A stretch of DNA of 40,871 nucleotides from an uncultured Peptococcaceae bacterium (lineage in GTDB: Bacteria; Bacillota; Peptococcia; Peptococcales; Peptococcaceae). Location of the stretch: NCBI GenBank assembly GCA_938044045.1, contig CALIQN010000073.1:1-40871 (forward strand), in the 5' to 3' direction. The notes under the pieces were generated by a model. The model was not told the DNA's origin and searched no databases. It was given only the letters and a program-made list of their open reading frames with translations. The position numbers and the translations under genes were made by a program. Numbering within the stretch: position 1 is the first letter of the stretch; each line of letters opens with the position of its first letter. Shown here one piece after another: positions 24,024-32,243 of this stretch.

Positions 24024-24052
24024 TTGACAGTTAAAACATGAGGTTATACAAT
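24024..24052 (+). promoter_or_regulatory. promoter of the RNase Y transcript
   Basis: Consensus TTGACA at 24024-24029, 17-base spacer, TACAAT at 24047-24052; start near 24059. Confidence 0.8.
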
Positions 24053-24112
24053 GAAATGAGCTCATAGGAAACGGTAAGATAGTTGTCAGCACTTTTATTA
24101 TTAGGTATCGAT

Positions 24113-24143
24113 ACGAGTCAATTTGAGTTGACTCGATTTTTTT
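24113..24143 (+). terminator. terminator inside the RNase Y leader
   Basis: CGAGTCAA / TTGACTCG stem with 6-base loop and a T run, about 55 bases after the expected transcription start and 64 before the rny start codon. Either an attenuator of rny or the end of a short RNA of about 85 bases. Confidence 0.75.
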
Positions 24144-24206
24144 ATGAGCAAATGAAGTGATAAAATTTTTGAAAATTTAATTTTACGAAGAAGGAGGAGA
24201 GGTAGA

Positions 24207-25757
24207 GTGATAGACTTTTCGGTTTTGATTATTATTTTAACTTGTATCATTGTTATAGGCATAATTGGTCTTGTTTATATATTAGCAAAGCAAAAAGCTG
24301 GTAAGTTAAGAGTTGCTGCTGCTGAAGCTGAGGCAAAGCATATCTTAGAGAGTGCGCAAAAAGATGCTGATGATCTTAAGCGAAATGCGGCAATAGAAGC
24401 AAAAGATGAAGCTTATCAAATTCGCAATGAAGCTGAACAGGAAGCAAAAGAAAGACGCCATGAAGCTAGTATGGTGGAAAAACGTTTAGCACAGAAGGAA
24501 GATGTGTTAGAGCGAAAAGTCCAAAGCTTGGAAGCTAAAGAAGAAAACTTACTAGAAAGAGAAGAAAAACTAGAAGTTGACAAAAAAACTTTAGAAAATG
24601 CTAAAAGAGAGCAAGAAATTGCCCTTGAAAGAATTGCTTCTTTGACTGCAGAAGAGGCAAGAGCAGAGTTGTTGAAAAAAACAGAAGAAGAAATGCGCCA
24701 TGAATTAGCTATAATGGTCAAAGAAATGGAGCAAGAAGCAAAAGAAAATGCTGAAAAAGAAGCAAGAGAAGTCCTCTCAGTTGCCATTCAAAGATGTGCT
24801 GCAGACCATGTTGCAGAAACAACGGTCTCTGTAGTCAATTTACCAAATGATGAGATGAAGGGTCGTATTATTGGACGTGAGGGTAGAAATATTCGCACCA
24901 TTGAAAGCCTAACTGGTGTTGATCTCATCATAGATGATACGCCTGAGGCAGTTATTTTATCTTGTTTTGATCCAATTCGCCGAGAAGTGGCTAAGCTTGC
25001 GCTAGAAAAATTAATCAGTGATGGACGTATTCATCCGGCACGTATTGAAGAAATGGTTGCCAAAGCCAAACGAGAGGTGGATAATATTATTCGTGAGGCA
25101 GGGGAGCAAGCAACATTTGAGACAGGTGTCCATGGTATTGCGCCAGAGCTTATTAAAATTTTGGGACGTATGAAATACCGTACAAGCTATGGGCAAAATG
25201 TCCTCAAACACTCTATTGAGGTTTCCCATCTTGCAGGACTAATGGCTGCTGAACTTGGTCTTGATGTGAAACTCGCTAAGCGTGGTGGGCTGTTACATGA
25301 TATTGGTAAGGCAATTGATCATGAGACAGAGGGTTCTCATACGACCATAGGGGCTGAAGTCGCTAAAAAGTATCGTGAGTCAAGTGCTGTGATTAATGCC
25401 ATCTTGTCTCACCATGGTGATGTGGAACCAAGTTGTGTGGAATCAGTGATTGTAGCAGCAGCAGATGCTGTTTCAGCTGCACGTCCAGGGGCAAGAAGAG
25501 AAACACTAGAATCTTATCTCAAACGTCTCACACAACTAGAAGAGATTGCCAATAGTTTCGAGGGTGTGGAAAAAACCTTTGCTGTACAAGCAGGGCGTGA
25601 AATCCGTGTTATCGTCAAACCAGAAAGCATTGATGATGTTGCAGCCGTTCAACTTTCACGAGATCTCACCAAAGAAATTGAAAGTCAAATGGAATATCCT
25701 GGACAAATTAAAGTGGTTATTATTCGTGAAACACGTGTCATTGATTATGCCAAATAA
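24207..25757 (+). CDS. rny: ribonuclease Y
   Basis: A 516-residue RNase Y, the usual length. One N-terminal membrane helix (about 5-27) anchors it, a long charged coiled coil (about 30-200) follows, then a KH RNA-binding domain (MKGRIIGREGRNIRTIESLTGVD, about 215-240) and an HD domain with HSIEVSHLAG and LLHDIGKAIDHE (about 335-375). It is the endonuclease that starts mRNA decay in many Bacillota. The start is GTG at 24207 with AGGAGG upstream. A strong promoter lies upstream, but a terminator lies between the two. Confidence 0.96.
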   Translation: MIDFSVLIIILTCIIVIGIIGLVYILAKQKAGKLRVAAAEAEAKHILESAQKDADDLKRNAAIEAKDEAYQIRNEAEQEAKERRHEASMVEKRLAQKEDVLERKVQSLEAKEENLLEREEKLEVDKKTLENAKREQEIALERIASLTAEEARAELLKKTEEEMRHELAIMVKEMEQEAKENAEKEAREVLSVAIQRCAADHVAETTVSVVNLPNDEMKGRIIGREGRNIRTIESLTGVDLIIDDTPEAVILSCFDPIRREVAKLALEKLISDGRIHPARIEEMVAKAKREVDNIIREAGEQATFETGVHGIAPELIKILGRMKYRTSYGQNVLKHSIEVSHLAGLMAAELGLDVKLAKRGGLLHDIGKAIDHETEGSHTTIGAEVAKKYRESSAVINAILSHHGDVEPSCVESVIVAAADAVSAARPGARRETLESYLKRLTQLEEIANSFEGVEKTFAVQAGREIRVIVKPESIDDVAAVQLSRDLTKEIESQMEYPGQIKVVIIRETRVIDYAK

Positions 25758-25760
25758 TAG

Positions 25761-25795
25761 TAACGCTCGTGGTATTTTTGCCACGAGCGTTTTTT
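25761..25795 (+). terminator. terminator of rny
   Basis: AACGCTCGTGG / CCACGAGCGTT followed by T run. The next gene starts only about 15 bases later, so read-through may supply it. Confidence 0.88.
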
Positions 25796-25808
25796 ACAAG
25801 GGGAAAAT

Positions 25809-27068
25809 ATGAGAAACAATCAAATTGCCATTATTGGTGGTGGAAGTGCGGGACTTTTTGCAAGTATCATTGCAGCTCGCTTAGGTTTAAAAGTGAGTGT
25901 TTATGAAAAAAACACGAAGTTAGCACGCAAGTTAAATATTACAGGCAAAGGACGTTGCAATATTACCAACATCAGTGATAAGGAAACTTTTTTTAAGAAT
26001 ATTCGTCGCAATGGTAAGTTTTTTTATTCGTCCTATGCTAAATTTAATAATAGGGATACGATGGATTTTTTTGAGAATTTGGGCTTGGCACTAAAGGTGG
26101 AACGAGGTGGGCGAGTTTTTCCAGTCAGTGATAAGGCAAGTGATGTAAGCCAGGCACTGATTGATGAGGCAAAAAAATTGGGTGTACAATTTTATAAAAA
26201 TATGCCTTTGTTGAATTTAAAAGTTGATGAAAGTGGCACTTATCGCTTAAAATTTCCTCAAGGAGAAAGGCACTATCCTGCCCTTATCATTGCCACAGGA
26301 GGTAAGAGCTATCCACTTACAGGCTCTACGGGTGATGGTTACCAATTTGCTAAAAAGTTAGGCCTTGACTTAGAAACACCAAGACCTGCCTTAGTCCCAT
26401 TAGTTGTTGAAGAAAAATGGTTATATCGTTTACAGGGCTTGAGCTTAAAAAATGTTCGCTTGACCTTAAGCAGCAAACAAGGCAAGAAAATCGGTACAGA
26501 TTTTGGTGAAATGCTCTTTACCCACTTTGGAATTAGTGGCCCAATCACCCTCTCCCTTAGTGGCGCTTGTAGCGACTATTGGTTAAAAGAAAAAGCACCT
26601 ATCTTGGCAGAACTGGATTTAAAACCTGCCCTAAGCCTAGAGCAACTTGTAGCAAGACTAGAAAGAGAAATAGAAAAGGAACCGAAAAAAACCCTGACCA
26701 CTTTGATTCGTCATCTCTTACCTCAAAGTATGGTAGAAGTATTTTTACAATTTGTAGCGTTAGATGCCAAAAAGGTCAACACAACCCTAAGTAAAAAGAA
26801 CAAGGCGAAGTTGGCCTGGGGATTTAAGCATTTTTCCTTTACCTTAAAAGAAACGAGACCATTTAAGGAAGCGATTATTACTTCAGGTGGTGTGAGTATC
26901 AAAGTTCTGGATCCTAAGACGATGATGGTAAAATCAAAACCGGGTCTTTTCTTTATAGGTGAAGTGATTGATATGGATGCCTATACAGGAGGCTATAATT
27001 TGCAGTTGGCGTTTTCTACAGCCTATAGTGCTGCCAATGGTGCCTACGTCTATCTGAGCGAGGAATGA
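25809..27068 (+). CDS. HI0933/YhiN-family flavoprotein (NAD(P)/FAD-dependent oxidoreductase)
   Basis: A 419-residue FAD-binding protein. It shows the GGGSAGL dinucleotide motif (residues 9-15), the family signature ARKLNITGKGRCNITN (about 38-53), ATGGKSYPLTGSTGDGY (about 160-175) and the C-terminal GEVIDMDAYTGGYNLQLAFSTAY. These proteins are often annotated as aminoacetone oxidase family or BaiN-like, with uncertain substrates. AAGGGG lies upstream of the ATG. It begins a run of genes (flavoprotein, HutP-like, cmk, ispH-rpsA) spaced 20 bases or less, up to the promoter before ispH. Confidence 0.9.
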   Translation: MRNNQIAIIGGGSAGLFASIIAARLGLKVSVYEKNTKLARKLNITGKGRCNITNISDKETFFKNIRRNGKFFYSSYAKFNNRDTMDFFENLGLALKVERGGRVFPVSDKASDVSQALIDEAKKLGVQFYKNMPLLNLKVDESGTYRLKFPQGERHYPALIIATGGKSYPLTGSTGDGYQFAKKLGLDLETPRPALVPLVVEEKWLYRLQGLSLKNVRLTLSSKQGKKIGTDFGEMLFTHFGISGPITLSLSGACSDYWLKEKAPILAELDLKPALSLEQLVARLEREIEKEPKKTLTTLIRHLLPQSMVEVFLQFVALDAKKVNTTLSKKNKAKLAWGFKHFSFTLKETRPFKEAIITSGGVSIKVLDPKTMMVKSKPGLFFIGEVIDMDAYTGGYNLQLAFSTAYSAANGAYVYLSEE

Positions 27069-27088
27069 TTTTAAAGGAGGAAAGTAAA

Positions 27089-27529
27089 ATGTATGGCAGT
27101 CAGGCCATTTCTAAGAATGCTTTAAAAATGGCGATTACAGAAACAAGAGAAGAAGAAGAGGCCTTACAAAGTCAACTGCTAGAAAAAGGTATCTTGGCAG
27201 TGGCAACAGATTTTGGGGGCAATTATTTGGCAAGTGTCAATAAACTCATCGAACGGGCAATCCTTTCTGCTAAAAAAGCACATATTATCGGGGCTTCTCA
27301 CTATGAAGAAGGTACAGTAGCTGGGGCAACAAGGGAAGCTCTCTTTCAATTAATGAATAAGGCGAGTGGGTTTAATGTTGGTGGTAAACTCAGCATTGTT
27401 CGTCATGAGGAACATTTGGCAGTCGCCATATTTATGAGTATAGGCGTTGCCTATCTTGATGAAGTTGCTGTAGGTTTAGCACATCGCAGTATTTACTCTG
27501 GAGGAAAAAATGATACAAATCGCCATTGA
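27089..27529 (+). CDS. HutP-family RNA-binding regulator
   Basis: A 146-residue protein from the ATG at 27089, set by AAAGGAGG upstream. It matches the HutP family: MAITETREEEEALQ at the start, ATDFGGNY, GASHYEEGTVAGATREAL (histidine and Glu-rich metal region), and the end IGVAYLDEVAVGLAHRSIY. HutP in Bacillus subtilis is a histidine- and Mg-dependent antiterminator of the hut operon. No histidine degradation gene is nearby, so the target is unknown; the family is widespread in Clostridia without hut. It overlaps cmk by 20 bases. Confidence 0.8.
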   Translation: MYGSQAISKNALKMAITETREEEEALQSQLLEKGILAVATDFGGNYLASVNKLIERAILSAKKAHIIGASHYEEGTVAGATREALFQLMNKASGFNVGGKLSIVRHEEHLAVAIFMSIGVAYLDEVAVGLAHRSIYSGGKNDTNRH

Positions 27530-28184
27530 TGGACCGGCGGGGTCTGGTAAAAGCACTATTGCTAAAAAAATAGCGAATCATTTAGGCTTGATTTATATTG
27601 ATACAGGTGCCATGTATCGCACTCTAACCCTAATTGCGACAGAAAAAGGTATAGGCGCTACTGAAGATGAAAAGTTAGCGGATCTTTTAAAAGACTTTCC
27701 TTTTCATTTTGAGCCAGTTTCAGGCAAGCAAGGGGTATTTTTGGGCGAACGTGATGTCACATTTGAAATTAGAGGTGAAAGCATCAGTCAACAAGTTGCC
27801 CAATATGCTAAAAATCCTCTTGTAAGAAGTTATTTGGCACAGCTTCAAAGAGAGATGACCAAAGAAAATCCTGTGATTATGGATGGCAGGGACATTGGTA
27901 CAGTGATTTTACCTCATGCAGATTTTAAATTTTTTCTAACGGCTAGTCCTGAGGAGCGTGCCAAAAGACGGACGAAAGAATTAGAAGAAAAAGGAGAAAA
28001 AGTCGATTATCAGTTGATTTTAGAAGAGATTATCAAGCGTGATGATGTGGATAAAAAGCGCAGTACTTCTCCCTTGAAGCGGGCAGAAGATGCCATTTTA
28101 ATTGATACAGATAATAAAAATATTGAGGAAGTTTTTCACTTGATTTTAAATATTATCAATCAAGGTAAAAAATCTCTAGAGTAA
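27510..28184 (+). CDS. cmk: cytidylate kinase
   Basis: A 224-residue CMP/dCMP kinase. P-loop DGPAGSGKST (residues 7-16), DTGAMYRT (about 31-38), MDGRDIGTV (about 125-133) and the C-terminal RRDDVDKKRSTSPL-type segment (here KRDDVDKKRSTSPL) are all present. It phosphorylates CMP and dCMP for nucleotide supply. GGAGG precedes the ATG, which lies inside the end of the HutP-like gene. Confidence 0.96.
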   Translation: MIQIAIDGPAGSGKSTIAKKIANHLGLIYIDTGAMYRTLTLIATEKGIGATEDEKLADLLKDFPFHFEPVSGKQGVFLGERDVTFEIRGESISQQVAQYAKNPLVRSYLAQLQREMTKENPVIMDGRDIGTVILPHADFKFFLTASPEERAKRRTKELEEKGEKVDYQLILEEIIKRDDVDKKRSTSPLKRAEDAILIDTDNKNIEEVFHLILNIINQGKKSLE

Positions 28185-28197
28185 GCTCAAAAAATGT

Positions 28198-28226
28198 TTG
28201 GCAATAGAGCGAATATTATGTATAAT
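28198..28226 (+). promoter_or_regulatory. promoter of ispH-rpsA
   Basis: TTGGCA at 28198-28203, 17-base spacer, TATAAT at 28221-28226. This gives the fusion gene a transcript of its own in addition to read-through from cmk. Confidence 0.82.
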
Positions 28227-28265
28227 GGATTAGTGTAAGTGAATTTAAATTAAGGAGTTTTTGCG

Positions 28266-30287
28266 ATGAAAATTGATGTTGCCTCTCACGCTGGCTTTTG
28301 CTTTGGCGTAAGAAATGCCATCAATAAGGGTGAGAAAATGGCACAGGAGAGAAAGTTGCCAATTGCTACTCTCGGACCATTGATTCATAATCCTCAAGAG
28401 GTTAAACGTTTGGAACGTTTAGGCATCCGCTCTTATGGTGGTTTTGAGGAAATGACTGAATCCTTTGTTCTTTTTAGGACACATGGTGTAACTCCTGAGG
28501 TTTATCAAGAAGCTGAAAGACGAAATTTGACCTATTTTGATTGTACTTGCCCAAAAGTACATCACGTTCAAAATTTGGCAAAGAAATACGCTCGTGAAGG
28601 CTATCAGGTTCTCATACTGGGTGATAAGGCTCACCCTGAGGTAGAGGGAATTGTAGGTTGGTCAGATAATATGGCGGTCGTGTTTTTCAGCCTAGATGAA
28701 CTAAAGTCGCTAGATCTTATAGGCAAAAAGGTCTGCCTAGTAGCTCAGACAACAGAAAAGAAAGAACGCTTTGAAGAGGCGAAAACTTACTTGGAAAGTC
28801 TTTTGTTGAGTGAACTCGAAATATTTAATACGATTTGCTCAGCAACTAGGGAACGACAGGATGACGCATTTAACCTTGCAAAGACAAAGGATCTGATGAT
28901 TGTTGTTGGTGGTTCTAATTCAGCCAATACAAGAAAGCTTGTTGGCATTTGCGAAGATGCAGGTGCGATAACTAAGCATGTAGAGGAAGCAAGTGAATTA
29001 GATCCAAGCTGGTTTGAAGGTGTCGAATCAATTGGCTTAACAGCAGGGGCTTCAACTCCTGACTGGATAATTAGGGAGGTTTTGAACAAGATGGAAGAAT
29101 TAACAATGGAACAAGGGTTAGAACAAGGTTATGGATCACTCGAATCCCCAAATCTTTTTGATGTCATCAAAGGTACTGTGGTAAAGATTGGCACAGATGA
29201 AATTATGGTTGACATTCGTGGGAAATCTGAAGGGGTCGTTCCTGTTAAGGAGCTATCCTTCCAAAAAGATCCAGTCATTGAAGATATTGTCAAAATTGGC
29301 GATGAAATCGAAGTGATGGTCATCAAAATGGAAAATAGCGAAGGTCACATGGTACTTTCTAAAAAGCGCGCTGACCAAGAAAAAGCAATGGAAGTTTTAA
29401 AAGAAAAATATGAAAAAGGCGAATTTATTGAAGCGAAGGTTATTGGCGCTGTCAAGGGTGGCGTTATCGTTGATATCGGTGCTAGAGGGTTTGTACCAGC
29501 TAGTCACTTAGACAATAAATATGTAGATGATATTAATGCCTTTGTAGGCAATACCTATAAATTCCAACTCATCGAGTTTGATCCTAACCCAGAACAAAGA
29601 AAGATCATTCTCTCTCGTCGTGCAATCACAGAAGCAGAAGAAAGAGAAGCACGTGAAGCACTTTGGAGTGAAATCGAAGAAGGACAAACTCGCCGCGGTA
29701 AAGTACAACGCATCGCAACCTTTGGTGCATTCATTGATCTAGGTGGTGTTGATGGTTTACTCCACATCTCTGAAATGGGTTGGAATCGTGTCAAACAACC
29801 AACTGATGTTGTAAAAGTTGGCGATGAAATCGAAGTTTATGTTTTAAGTGCGGATAAAGATAAAAACAAAATCAGCCTAAGCTTAAAACAACTACTCACC
29901 AATCCTTGGGATGAAGTTGCTGAACGTTATGCACAAGGCAGTGTTCACACAGGTAAAGTAGCAAGATTGGCACCATTTGGCGCTTTCATCAATCTTGAAG
30001 AAGGTGTTGACGGCTTAGTACACATTTCTCAAATCGCTTGGGAACATGTTGAAAAAGTTGAAGATGCACTAAAAGTTGGCGATGAAGTGGAAGTTAAGGT
30101 ACTTGATGTTGATAAGGAAAATAAACGTATTAGCCTATCAATTAAAGAACTCAAAGAACGTCCAGTGGTAGAAAAACCAGCACCAAAGCCAAAGAAAGAA
30201 GCACGTCCAAAAGCTGAAGCACCAAGTGTTCAAGAAGAAATTTCAACCAATCTTGGTGATGTTCTTGGCGACCTATTAGAAAAATAA
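28266..30287 (+). CDS. IspH - ribosomal protein S1 fusion
   Basis: A 673-residue fused protein. Residues 1-280 are IspH (HMB-PP reductase), with its three [4Fe-4S] cysteines (C12 in HAGFCFGV, the Cys in FDCTCPKV near 96, and ICSATRERQ near 190) and active-site HxxH-type residues (LIHN, THGV, AHPEVEG). It makes IPP and DMAPP in the MEP pathway. Residues 295-630 hold four S1 domains (starting near 295, 385, 473 and 558); a Lys/Pro/Glu-rich tail follows. S1 binds mRNA on the 30S subunit. This fusion is known in Clostridia and relatives. The start follows AAGGAG. It has its own promoter and terminator. Confidence 0.96.
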   Translation: MKIDVASHAGFCFGVRNAINKGEKMAQERKLPIATLGPLIHNPQEVKRLERLGIRSYGGFEEMTESFVLFRTHGVTPEVYQEAERRNLTYFDCTCPKVHHVQNLAKKYAREGYQVLILGDKAHPEVEGIVGWSDNMAVVFFSLDELKSLDLIGKKVCLVAQTTEKKERFEEAKTYLESLLLSELEIFNTICSATRERQDDAFNLAKTKDLMIVVGGSNSANTRKLVGICEDAGAITKHVEEASELDPSWFEGVESIGLTAGASTPDWIIREVLNKMEELTMEQGLEQGYGSLESPNLFDVIKGTVVKIGTDEIMVDIRGKSEGVVPVKELSFQKDPVIEDIVKIGDEIEVMVIKMENSEGHMVLSKKRADQEKAMEVLKEKYEKGEFIEAKVIGAVKGGVIVDIGARGFVPASHLDNKYVDDINAFVGNTYKFQLIEFDPNPEQRKIILSRRAITEAEEREAREALWSEIEEGQTRRGKVQRIATFGAFIDLGGVDGLLHISEMGWNRVKQPTDVVKVGDEIEVYVLSADKDKNKISLSLKQLLTNPWDEVAERYAQGSVHTGKVARLAPFGAFINLEEGVDGLVHISQIAWEHVEKVEDALKVGDEVEVKVLDVDKENKRISLSIKELKERPVVEKPAPKPKKEARPKAEAPSVQEEISTNLGDVLGDLLEK

Positions 30288-30294
30288 TAGCTTA

Positions 30295-30325
30295 TCGACT
30301 GACTGTAGTCAGTCGGTTTTTTTTA
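30295..30325 (+). terminator. terminator of ispH-rpsA
   Basis: CGACTGAC / GTCAGTCG with TGTA loop, then a run of eight T. Confidence 0.9.
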
Positions 30326-30371
30326 TTTTATCGATGAAGAAAATAAGGCGAGTAAAAAATAACATAACCTA

Positions 30372-30400
30372 TTGACTCATACTAAAAATAGTGCTATTAT
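30372..30400 (+). promoter_or_regulatory. promoter of the peroxiredoxin gene
   Basis: TTGACT at 30372-30377, 17-base spacer, TATTAT at 30395-30400; start near 30407. Confidence 0.8.
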
Positions 30401-30410
30401 GAACACAATA

Positions 30411-30428
30411 AATTAGCCATAGCTAATT
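30411..30428. promoter_or_regulatory. palindrome at the peroxiredoxin transcription start, possible operator
   Basis: AATTAGC and GCTAATT, perfect 7-bp arms around CATA, just downstream of the -10 box. The position fits a repressor site. It does not match the usual PerR or Fur box. Confidence 0.5.
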
Positions 30429-30478
30429 AAAGAATATCTTTTATTTGTCAATAAAAATAAAAAGGAGGAGATAGAACA

Positions 30479-31147
30479 ATGGATGAACAATTTAAAATGC
30501 CACTTATTGGTGATGATGCCCCAGCCTTTACTGCTGTGACAACACAAGGTAATATTAATTTTCCAGAGGATTATAAAGGTAAGTGGGTGATTTTGTTTTC
30601 TCACCCTGCAGATTTTACACCAGTATGTACAACAGAGTTTATGACCTTTGGTGCAATGCTTGAAGAATTTAAGGCCATTAATGTCGAGTTGCTTGGAGTT
30701 TCAGTAGATTCTTTGTACTCTCATATTGCCTGGCTGAGAAAGATTCAAGAATTAGAATGGGGTAAGTATAAAAACATCAATGTCACTTTTCCGCTCATTG
30801 AAGACATCAAGATGGATGTGGCGAAAAAATTTGGGATGATTCAACCTGGTGCTTCTACCACACAAGCTGTACGTGCAGTCTTTGTCATTGATCCAGAAGC
30901 CAAGGTCAGAGCAATTTTATATTATCCGTTATCAACAGGTAGAAATTTTGCTGAAATTAAACGTCTTGTGGTCGCCTTGCAAAAATCAGATAGTGATCTT
31001 TGTGCAACCCCAGCTGACTGGCAAGAGGGCGATGATGTGATTATCCCACCGGCATCTTCTTGTGGCATTGCCAAAGAAAGAATGGATGATTCAACTGAAG
31101 GACAATATTGTTTAGATTGGTTCCTTTGCTTTAAAAAAGAAAAATAA
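30479..31147 (+). CDS. peroxiredoxin, Prx6/archaeal-like type
   Basis: A 222-residue peroxiredoxin. The peroxidatic cysteine is C50 in HPADFTPVCTTEF. The long C-terminal part after residue 150 (LYYPLSTGRNFAEIKRLV...) is the extension typical of the Prx6 group. Extra cysteines occur in SDLC, PASSCG and near the end (YCLDWFLC), some of which could resolve the sulfenic acid. It reduces H2O2 and organic peroxides in the cytoplasm, probably using thioredoxin or a similar donor. AAAGGAGGAG precedes the ATG. It is a single-gene unit with promoter, possible operator and terminator. Confidence 0.93.
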   Translation: MDEQFKMPLIGDDAPAFTAVTTQGNINFPEDYKGKWVILFSHPADFTPVCTTEFMTFGAMLEEFKAINVELLGVSVDSLYSHIAWLRKIQELEWGKYKNINVTFPLIEDIKMDVAKKFGMIQPGASTTQAVRAVFVIDPEAKVRAILYYPLSTGRNFAEIKRLVVALQKSDSDLCATPADWQEGDDVIIPPASSCGIAKERMDDSTEGQYCLDWFLCFKKEK

Positions 31148-31158
31148 TATTGCTTGAT

Positions 31159-31197
31159 AAAAAGGTGATGATGACTTTGGTCATCATCACCTTTTTT
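31159..31197 (+). terminator. terminator of the peroxiredoxin gene
   Basis: AAAAAGGTGATGATGA / TCATCATCACCTTTTTT, long stem with T run. Confidence 0.92.
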
Positions 31198-31245
31198 GTA
31201 CTTTTTAAGGTCGTTTTGAAATGGCTAGTCATCTAGGGTGCTTTT

Positions 31246-31254
31246 TGTTACAAT
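31246..31254 (+). promoter_or_regulatory. possible extended -10 promoter of ppaC
   Basis: TGTTACAAT (TGn plus TACAAT) about 35 bases before the ppaC start codon; no good -35 box at the right distance. Confidence 0.45.
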
Positions 31255-31288
31255 ACTATCAAGAGATAGAAAGAAAGAGGTAGTATAG

Positions 31289-32215
31289 ATGAATAAAGTT
31301 TTAGTTATAGGGCATAAAAATCCGGACACTGACTCCATTATGAGTGCAATCAGTTATGCCTATCTTTTAAACCAAACAGGTATTAGTGCTGAGGCTGTGG
31401 CTCAAGGGACACCGAATGAAGAAACCCAATATGCCCTTGATTATTTTGGGCAAGAGGCACCTCGTGTGGTCGATTGTGTTTCCAATGAGACCGATACAAT
31501 CGCTTTAGTCGATCACAATGAGGCACAACAAAGTGTTGATGATCGCGCTAAGGTACGCATTATGAGCGTTATCGATCACCATCGTATTGCCAATTTTGAA
31601 GTGGCAGAGCCTTTGTATTATCGTTGTGAAACGGTAGGTTGCACCAATACCATTCTTTACAAGATGTACCAAGAAAAGGGTGTAGCGATTCCTAAAGCGA
31701 TTGCCGGGCTAATGGTCTCAGCGATTATTTCCGATACCCTTTTGAAAAAGTCACCAACTTGTACCCAAGAAGATGTTGTTGCGATGGAGGCTTTGGCAAA
31801 GCTTGCTGAAATTGATCTTGAAGTCTATGGGCTTGCTCTCTTAAAAGCTGGTACCAATCTTGACAATCAGTCTCCAGCCTCAATCCTAGAGATGGATGCC
31901 AAAAGTTTTCCTATGGGAGACAAAAAGGTGCGTGTAGGACAGGTAAATATCGTTGATGAAAAGGATGTCTTACAGTACAAAGCAGAATTAATGGCACTAA
32001 TGGAAGAAAAATCAAAGGAAGAAAACTTTGAATTATTCCTCCTCTTGATTACCAATATCCTAACAAGTGATTCCACAGGACTTGTTGTAGGTAATGTACT
32101 TCCTGTAGAAGAAGCCTTTAAAGGTAAGGTAGAAAATAATCTCATCAATTTAGAAGGTGTTGTTTCAAGGAAAAAACAAGTCATTCCTCAGCTCACTAGA
32201 GCGATAGAGGGTTAA
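31289..32215 (+). CDS. ppaC: manganese-dependent inorganic pyrophosphatase
   Basis: A 308-residue family II pyrophosphatase. Metal-binding motifs of the DHH domain are GHKNPDTDS (residues 8-16), VDHNE (about 74-78) and DHHRI (about 97-101); the DHHA2 domain ends with SRKKQVIP. It splits pyrophosphate to phosphate in the cytoplasm. No CBS/DRTGG insert is present, so it is the short unregulated form. AGAGGTAG lies upstream of the ATG. Confidence 0.96.
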   Translation: MNKVLVIGHKNPDTDSIMSAISYAYLLNQTGISAEAVAQGTPNEETQYALDYFGQEAPRVVDCVSNETDTIALVDHNEAQQSVDDRAKVRIMSVIDHHRIANFEVAEPLYYRCETVGCTNTILYKMYQEKGVAIPKAIAGLMVSAIISDTLLKKSPTCTQEDVVAMEALAKLAEIDLEVYGLALLKAGTNLDNQSPASILEMDAKSFPMGDKKVRVGQVNIVDEKDVLQYKAELMALMEEKSKEENFELFLLLITNILTSDSTGLVVGNVLPVEEAFKGKVENNLINLEGVVSRKKQVIPQLTRAIEG

Positions 32216-32243
32216 TGTTGCTTTTTAAGAAAGGGGCATACCA

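Noticed and set aside
30411..30428. PerR box at the peroxiredoxin promoter
   Set aside because: The arms AATTAGC/GCTAATT do not fit the TTATAAT-n-ATTATAA consensus; kept only as an unassigned palindrome.
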